Shown in pieces: positions 56,741 through 64,000 of a DNA stretch of 64,000 bases. Each line of letters begins with the position of its first letter. Position 1 is the first letter of the stretch. The notes under the pieces are model-generated. The model worked only from the letters and a program-made list of their open reading frames with translations, was not told the DNA's origin and made no database searches. A program made the translations under genes and the position numbers. Origin of the DNA: Culex pipiens pallens (taxonomy: Eukaryota > Arthropoda > Insecta > Diptera > Culicidae); assembly GCF_016801865.2 (NCBI RefSeq), contig NC_068938.1, forward strand, positions 194,508,788 to 194,572,787, read 5' to 3'.

Positions 56741-59507
56741 GGGTTCGTGGAAATGGAGAAATGGGGATTGGGAAAATGGAAGATGGAGAAGGGGTAGGAA
56801 AGATATTTCATTTAATCAATAGAATATAATTTATATTGGTATGGCATGGAAAAAAAAACATTGCAAAAAATTATGGAAAGATCTCACCAAAACCTGGATA
56901 TCTTCAATAAGCAGCTTCAATCTTCATTTTCCTGCAACCGGAATTGGACACAGCCTGACGTAACCTTCTCTGGGTTCTTGATAGTTTTCAGTCGACGAAC
57001 CGAATCAAATAGAATCTGCTTCCATTTAGGGGCTGTATAAGTGAAGGAACAGGCTCCGCAGGTTGCAAATAGCTTCTGGCTTTGCCGGAAAGGCTGGAAC
57101 CATCAGGAAATCTTCACCGTTCCGCCATACTAAAAGGTTCACGGAGAGCTTCACTTTTGTCTTCAGCCACAGAAAGATTCTCTTACAGAATAAAGTCAAC
57201 CGAAGAACAAATCCGAAACCGTCGTAGAATTTTGTAAAAATTGGCCAAAAGATGCCAACGAGAAATAACTTGAAAAAAAACCCCGAAGAAAACGTCAAAT
57301 TTACGGCAGCGAAAAAAAAATTACGTCCAAACACGCCCATGGCTACTTCGATCCTCCGCAGCATTAACATGAATTTTTGCTAAGAAAAAAAAGATTGAAT
57401 AAAAATAGAAGGCATATTTCTATTGTCAATTTGAAAATGTTTTAAAAGCGCTATACATTTAATGCGTTAATTTAATTTTGGCACACTAAAAAACGAAAGC
57501 GAATGACCCACAGGATTAAAGTTTCTCAAATAAAATCAACAAACAACAACAACTTAACAAAAACGTTATTGATGCCAAAATTGGGTCCTAAAATCGTCGC
57601 CATCGTGCTAACTTGTCGTACGTGCATTTTGGGCCAAATTGAGTTAAGAACGCCATTTTGTGCAGCTCACAATACCTCACCTTTTGACCTTCACAGATCC
57701 CCAAAATTCGATTTCAATCCTGAGATATTCAACAAAAACCGAAGAAACTCCGTACATTTTTGTCACTTTACATATGAAAGTAGTTTCAATCTTGTCGTGC
57801 TATCTTGTCACTCCATGAAAATTGATGTAAGTGCGACAAAAGGCCAAAGGGATTTCAGGCCAGGAAAGTCAGGATGCGTTTGTCGCACGTACAAGCTAGA
57901 CTACCGTAAACTTTTGTAATTATAACTCGGAACTCCAGCAACCAACTTCAACCAAACTTTGGGACAATGCACAGAATGGTGAGCCAAACAAAACGTGTTT
58001 GTTATTGTTTACATTGCGTGCTCTCGTTTTTGAATATTCAAGGTCAAACATTAAAACGCGTTTTTCTCGGAACGTCAAAATGGCGGGTGCGACAAGATAG
58101 CACGACGACGTCGAAATGAAGCTTAGATTGCTGATATTATTGTTTACAGCGATAAAGCTTATTTTTCTGAGTACAATGAACCTTTGTACGACCACAAAGA
58201 GTTTAAAATGAATTTTTAAATCAATTTTGAAAAATTAACCTCGTGGTCCTTCTTGACAGAAAAGTTCCTACTTGACAGCTCGTTCCAAGGGGACCATAGT
58301 TGATCCATCGAAAAAATGTTGTCTAGTCAAAACAAAATTTTGCATTAAAATGAAAAAAAGTGATCAGTTTTTAATCGTGTTATTTACCGTTGTACATAAA
58401 AATTGACATAGGGCTTTAGTACCCAATTGGAAAATAAGAACATATATATCTTTATTTATTTATTTTTTGTAATCTCCCAGAAAGTTCCAAAAGCTGGACT
58501 GAAATTTAATGATATGATATATCTAAAACTAAACAAAGCTCCATAGAATATTCGCGTAGACACCAGATGGATCCAAAAACTGTTGAGTTAAAATTTTAAA
58601 TGGATTTTAAAAAACAGAAGTGAAAGCTTTAAAAAAAATTTATTCACACCATTGTGAGACAACATATATGTTGAGAAACCCTTAAAATAAACTGTTCAGA
58701 AGTATTTAGTTAAAAAGAAGAAGTATTCATCTCAAACTAAAACTAAAAAAACGAAAAAGATCTTCAAAACATCCATCAGGCTATGAAAAAATAATAATAA
58801 TAATAATAACCAAACTGAAGTTATTTCTTGCACAAATTAAATTGGGGAACGTAAAAAATCACTGAAAAGTGTAATAATTATTTCAATGAATAACAAGGCA
58901 GCCATGAAATTATAAGTTTCGGGAAAAAGTACGTTGCCATGACATTGACAACAACAACTTCAAATATTTTTTTCTGTTATGTAATTAATACATGAACACT
59001 AAATAAGGACCCAAAATGGAAAGAGCTCACCGGGATAGGACAACAGGAACCAAAACAGCCGTTCTACCGCTCCGGAATTTCCACCAACAGCTTCTAAAGG
59101 CTCTGCTTCTTAGTAGAGGTCCTTTTCTTCTGTTTTCCTTGCGTTGGGGCAGAGCTTCATCAAAGAACTCTAATTCACAAAATCACAATTTCCACTTTTA
59201 TGGAACCTAGATGTGTTCCAGCACAAAAACCCTGAGCCCCAGAAACACTCCAAGCCGAAAACTGAAGATGTGTCCAAAGCTGCCACCGTAATTCCAACGC
59301 CAAAGACGACGCTCATCAGTCGGAAACTACACTTTTCTCCACCACCAATTTGATATTCCGTCGCTTAGTGCCTCTTCAATCCAGCATTCAAAAACCGACT
59401 CTCAACTTCCCGGACTATTTTCAACAAAAATTACACTAAAAATACTTAAAAATATTAAAATGAGAAAGGAAAAATCCGCGGAGCTAAATTTCAAAACGTC
59501 ACGACAC
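56741..59507. other. Intergenic DNA with possible dispersed repeat
   Basis: gtcgtgctatcttgtcac (57797) and its inverse gacaagatagcacgacgac (58091-58109) suggest an inverted-repeat element of about 0.3 kb. A 114-codon frame (57370-57026, minus) and a 138-codon frame (57503-57919) have no domain. 58800-59000 is AT-rich; 59010-59480 is GC-richer but unassigned. Confidence 0.4.
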
Positions 59508-60024
59508 CTAAAAACTAAAAACTAAAAACTAAAAACTAAAAACTAAAAACTAAAAACTAAAAACTAAAAACTAAAAACTAAAAACTAAAAACTAAAAACT
59601 AAAAACTAAAAACTAAAAACTAAAAACTAAAAACTAAAAACTAAAAACTAAAAACTAAAAACTAAAAACTAAAAACTAAAAACTAAAAACTAAAAACTAA
59701 AAACTAAAAACTAAAAACTAAAAACTAAAAACTAAAAACTAAAAACTAAAAACTAAAAACTAAAAACTAAAAACTAAAAACTAAAAACTAAAAACTAAAA
59801 ACTAAAAACTAAAAACTAAAAACTAAAAACTAAAAACTAAAAACTAAAAACTAAAAACAAAAAACTAAAAACTAAAAACTAAAAACTAAAAACTAAAAAC
59901 TAAAAACTAAAAACTAAAAACTAAAAACTAAAAACTAAAAACTAAAAACTAAAAACTAAAAACTAAAAACTAAAAACTAAAAACTAAAAACTAAAAACTA
60001 AAAACTAAAAGCTAAAAACTAAAA
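59508..60024. repeat. Tandem 7-mer CTAAAAA array, long copy
   Basis: About 73 copies of CTAAAAA with almost no variation (one caaaaaa at 59858 and one gctaaaaa at 60010). It passes directly into the GACAAAAAA array. Confidence 0.97.
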
Positions 60025-63000
60025 AAGACAAAAAAGACAAAAAAGACAAAAAAGACAAAAAAGACAAAAAAGACAAAAAAGACAAAAAAGACAAAAAAGA
60101 CAAAAAAGACAAAAAAGACAAAAAAGACAAAAAAGACAAAAAAGACAAAAAAGACAAAAAAGACAAAAAAGACAAAAAAGACAAAAAAAGACAAAAAAAG
60201 ACAAAAAAGACAAAAAAGACAAACAAGACAAACAAGACAAAAAAGTCAAAAAAGACAAAAAGACAAAAAAGACAAAAAAGACAAAAAAAGACAAAAAAGA
60301 CAAAAAAGACAAAAAAGTCAAAAAAGACAAAAAAGACAAAAAAGACAAAAAAGACAAAAAAGACAAAAAAGACAAAAAAGACAAAAAAGACAAAAAAGAC
60401 AAAAAAGACAAAAAAGACAAAAAAGACAAAAAAGACAAAAAAGACAAAAAAGACAAAAAAGACAAAAAAGACAAAAAAGACAAAAAAGACAAAAAAGACA
60501 AAAAAGACAAAAAAGACAAAAAAGACAAAAAAGACAAAAAAGACAAAAAAGACAAAAAAGACAAAAAAGACAAAAAAGACAAAAAAGACAAAAAAGACAA
60601 AAAAGACAAAAAAAGACAAAAAAGACAAACAAGACAAACAAGACAAAAAAGTCAAAAAAGACAAAAAGACAAAAAAGACAAAAAAAGACAAAAAAGACAA
60701 AAAAGACAAAAAAGACAAAAAAGTCAAAAAAGACAAAAAAGACAAAAAAGACAAAAAAGACAAAAAAGACAAAAAAGACAAAAAAGACAAAAAAGACAAA
60801 AAAGACAAAAAAGACAAAAAAGACAAAAAAGACAAAAAAGACAAAAAAGACAAAAAAGACAAAAAAGACAAAAAAGACAAAAAAGACAAAAAAGACAAAA
60901 AAGACAAAAAAGACAAAAAAGACAACAAAGACAAAAAAGACAAAAAAGACAAAAAAGACAAAAAAGACAAAAAAGACAAAAAAGACAAAAAAGACAAAAA
61001 AGACAAAAAAGACAAAAAAGACAAAAGAGACAAAAAAGACAAAAAAGACAAAAAAGACAAAAAAGACAAAAAAGACAAAAAAGACAAAAAAGACAAAAAA
61101 GACAAAAAAGACAAAAAAGACAAAAAAGACAAAAAAGACAAAAAGACAAAAAAGACAAAAAAGACAAAAAAGACAAAAAAGACAAAAAAGACAAAAAAGA
61201 CAAAAAAGACAAAAAAGACAAAAAAGACAAAAAAGACAAAAAAGACAAAAAAGACAAAAAAGACAAAAAAGACAAAAAAGACAAAAAAGACAAAAAAGAC
61301 AAAAAAGACAAAAAAGACAAAAAAGACAAAAAAGACAAAAAAGACAAAAAAGACAAAAAAGACAAAAAAGACAAAAAAGACAAAAAAGACAAAAAAGACA
61401 AAAAAGACAAAAAAGACAAAAAAGACAAAAAAGACAAAAAAGACAAAAAAGACAAAAAAGACAAAAAAAGACAAAAAAGACAAAAAAGACAAAAAAGACA
61501 AAAAAGACAAAAAAGACAAAAAAGACAAAAAAGACAAAAAAGACAAAAAAGACAAAAAAGACAAAAAGACAAAAGAGATAAAAAAGATAAATAAAACAAA
61601 AAAGACAAAAAAGACAAAAAAGACAAAAAAGACAAAAAAGACAAAAAAGACAAAAAAGACAAAAAATACAAAAAAGACAAAAAAGACAAAAAAGACAAAA
61701 AAGACAAAAAAGACAAAAAAGACAAAAAAGACAAAAAAGACAAAAAAGACAAAAAAGACAAAAAAGACAAAAAAGACAAAAAAGACAAAAAAGACAAAAA
61801 AGACAAAAAAAACAAAAAAGACAAAAAAGACAAAAAAGACAAAAAAGACAAAAAAGACAAAAAAGACAAAAAAGACAAAAAGACAAAAAAGACAAAAAAG
61901 ACAAAAAAGACAAAAAGACAAAAAAGACAAAAAAGAGAAAAAATACAAAAAAGACAAAAAAGACAAAAAAGACAAAAAAGACAAAAAAGACAAAAAAGAC
62001 AAAAAAGACAAAAAAGACAAAAAAGACAAAAAAGACAAAAAAGACAAAAAAGACAAAAAAGACAAAAAAGACAAAAAAGACAAAAAAGACAAAAAAGACA
62101 AAAAAGACAAAAAAGACAAAAAAGACAAAAAAGACAAAAAAGACAAAAAAGACAAAAAAGACAAAAACGACAAAAAAGACAAAAAAGACAAAAAAGACAA
62201 AAAAGACAAAAAAGACAAAAAAGACAAAAAAGACAAAAAAGACAAAAAAGACAAAAAAGACAAAAAAGACAAAAAAGACAAAAAAGACAAAAAAGACAAA
62301 AAAGACAAAAAAAAACAAAAAAGACAAAAAAGACAAAAAAGACAAAAAAGACAAAAAAGACAAAAAAGACAAAAAAGACAAAAAAGACAAAAAAGACAAA
62401 AAAGACAAAAAAGACAAAAAAGACAAAAAAGACAAAAAAGACAAAAAAGACAAAAAAGACAAAAAAGACAAAAAAGACAAAAAAGACAAAAAAGACAAAA
62501 AAGACAAAAAAGACAAAAAGACAAAAGAGATAAAAAAGATAAAAAAAAACAAAAAAGACAAAAAAGACAAAAAAGACAAAAAAGACAAAAAAGACAAAAA
62601 AGACAAAAAAGACAAAAAAGACAAAAAAGACAGAAAAGACAAAAAAGACAAAAAAGACAAAAAAAGACAAAAAAAGACAAAAAAAAACAAAAACGACCAA
62701 AAAGACAAAAAAGACAAAAAGAAAAAAAGACAAAAGAGATAAAAAAGATAAAAAAAACAAAAAAGACAAAAAAGACAAAAAAGACAAAAAAGACAAAAAA
62801 GACAAAAAAGACAAAAAAGACAAAAAAGACAAAAAAAGACAAAAAAAGACAAAAAAGACAAAAAAAACAAAAACGACCAAAAAGACAAAAAAGACAAAAA
62901 GAAAAAAAGACAAAAGAGATAAAAAAGATAAAAAAAACAAAAAAGACAAAAAAGACAAAAAAGACAAAAAAGACAAAAAAGACAAAAAAGACAAAAAAGA

Positions 63001-63146
63001 CAAAAAAGACAAAAAAGACAAAAAAGACAAAAAAGACAAAAAAGACAAAAAAGACAAAAAAGAAAAAAAAGACAAAAAAGACAAAAAAGACAAAAAAGAC
63101 AAAAAAGACAAAAAAGACAAAATAGACAAAAAAGACAAAAAAAGAC
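60025..63146. repeat. 3.1 kb tandem 9-mer GACAAAAAA array
   Basis: Some 340 copies of GACAAAAAA, with single-base insertions or losses that shift phase. Because the unit is three codons and lacks TTA/CTA/TCA in the frames concerned, the minus strand stays open for over 1000 codons of Phe/Val/Leu/Ser/Cys repeats; these are not genes. Variant blocks (gacaaaagagataaaaaaga near 61569, 62521, 62730 and 62910) punctuate it, and 62701-62760 is identical to 62881-62940, a 180-bp higher-order repeat. Confidence 0.98.
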
Positions 63147-64000
63147 GCAACCCTGTTCACTGTAGATTGCCCTCGCTGGTTCAAACAAAGAAGAAGGATT
63201 CTCTTTTCATATAAATGTTATATTAAGCTATCAACGCGTCGTCCTGGTTCTTGTCCCGGTCGTCATCATTCCCATCATCCCCTTTGCGACGAGTACGAAC
63301 GAGAGCAGATGAGATGATGCCACCCCCACTTCTGTGTTCTGATATGCTTCCTCTCACAACTTTTTTTCTACCCACTAATGCTGGAATGGGGAGAAGGATC
63401 TGGAGCAGGAACAAGGGTCGTTACATATTACAACATATTGTTTGCGCGATGTCTTTTTGTGTGTTTCACTGGATAGGGTCCCCCTCTCCCAGAACAGTAG
63501 TAAATAAAAACCAGAAATACACAAGAACCCCCCCTTCAAGCTCAGAGGAAAAAGGGTCTTCCTTATCTTAACTGTGTACACTTTTGAAATTGAATGTTTT
63601 CGCACCATTGCAAACAAGCAGCAGCAGTAGAAGAGAGGAAAAAGAAAAACAAATTTCACTCAAGTTTCCTTCTCTAAATTGAAAGGAAAAACATTGCGGA
63701 AAACTTTATGACACGAGGGATTTGCGCGGGAAAAGTCTATTGGAAAAGTTTGGATATCTCTGTAAGTGACGCACGGACACCGAATTTGTGCAAGAGTTTG
63801 TTCTCTGTCTGGTACAAAACAAAGTTGGATTATCATGATTGACCGTTGGAATTGCGGAAAATTGCAAAAGTTTTGCGTTCTGCTGTTGCGAGGACACATT
63901 TCAAAAGTTAATAATACTTATTAAAATCAATTTAACTTGAAATAAAAGAGATTGTTGTAAAATTTATAGAAACTACAAAATCTTAACATCAAAGTAGACC
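63147..64000. other. Non-coding DNA at the window edge
   Basis: 63230-63520 is C-rich and G-poor relative to the flanks and may belong to a transcript beyond the window. No exon with domain support. Short frames at 63223-63414 (minus) and 63251-63571 (plus) overlap and are unconvincing. Confidence 0.35.

Noticed and set aside
56171..60024. Telomere-like repeat
   Set aside because: The CTAAAAA unit is not the insect TTAGG repeat, it is interstitial and there are two separate arrays.
60005..63188. Open frames of 800-1059 codons on the minus strand (Phe/Val/Leu/Ser/Cys repeats)
   Set aside because: They are translations of the GACAAAAAA array; several overlapping frames are equally long because the 9-bp unit contains no stop. 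No domain or codon bias.
1..64000. Endogenous viral element or toxin gene
   Set aside because: No capsid, polymerase or glycoprotein-like frame or toxin motif was recognised in the frames I examined.

Overview
This is eukaryotic nuclear DNA from a mosquito, most likely a culicine (Culex or close kin). The basis is short 57-67 bp introns with GT..AG ends, insect-type proteins, and a dense load of small inverted-repeat elements, tRNA-headed SINEs with (GATTA)n tails and satellite arrays typical of culicine intergenic DNA. The exact species is an inference. There is no operon, CRISPR array, rRNA cluster or convincing viral sequence.

Genes. (1) 1113-3079 (+): a four-exon, about 590-residue protein of unrecognised family, with a possible RFX X-box 109 bp upstream, hinting at a ciliary role. 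(2) 24940-37339 (+): ventral nervous system defective (vnd, NK2-class homeobox). Three coding exons join in phase across 6.3 kb and 4.8 kb introns and encode a tinman (TN) motif, an NK2 homeodomain and an NK2-specific domain. (3) 48982-51640: the ordered trio gatC (+), mitochondrial DNA polymerase gamma accessory subunit (+) and Orc5 (-), all truncated or damaged and lying inside a 4.1 kb segment with 28-bp perfect terminal inverted repeats. (4) 53839-55245 (-): a three-exon coiled-coil protein of about 429 residues.

Most of the rest is repeat. 3-4.2 kb is an 8-bp microsatellite. 5.8-11.4 kb looks like one TIR-bounded composite holding a TATA-led satellite array, a large foldback and a SINE. 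13.4-17.2 kb holds TA-flanked MITEs and a second foldback. 20.7-23.1 kb is a stack of nested MITEs. 37.9-39.7 kb is a near-perfect palindrome just past the vnd 3' end. 41.6-43.1 kb is a retroelement with a 25-bp target-site duplication. 44.1-47.4 kb is an inverted-repeat element carrying a second array of the same satellite family in 141-bp units. 56.2-56.4 and 59.5-63.1 kb are long 7-mer and 9-mer simple arrays.

The three observations I rate highest are: the inverted-repeat-bounded cassette of broken gatC, PolG2 and Orc5 copies, which resembles gene capture by a DNA transposon; the two related satellite arrays, each inside an inverted-repeat element, one behind a TATA promoter-like leader, which are candidates for satellite-piRNA sources; and the 1.5 kb retroelement with promoter-like tandem monomers. 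Exon joins were worked out by hand from reading phase and splice consensus; identity with known repeat families has not been checked by search.
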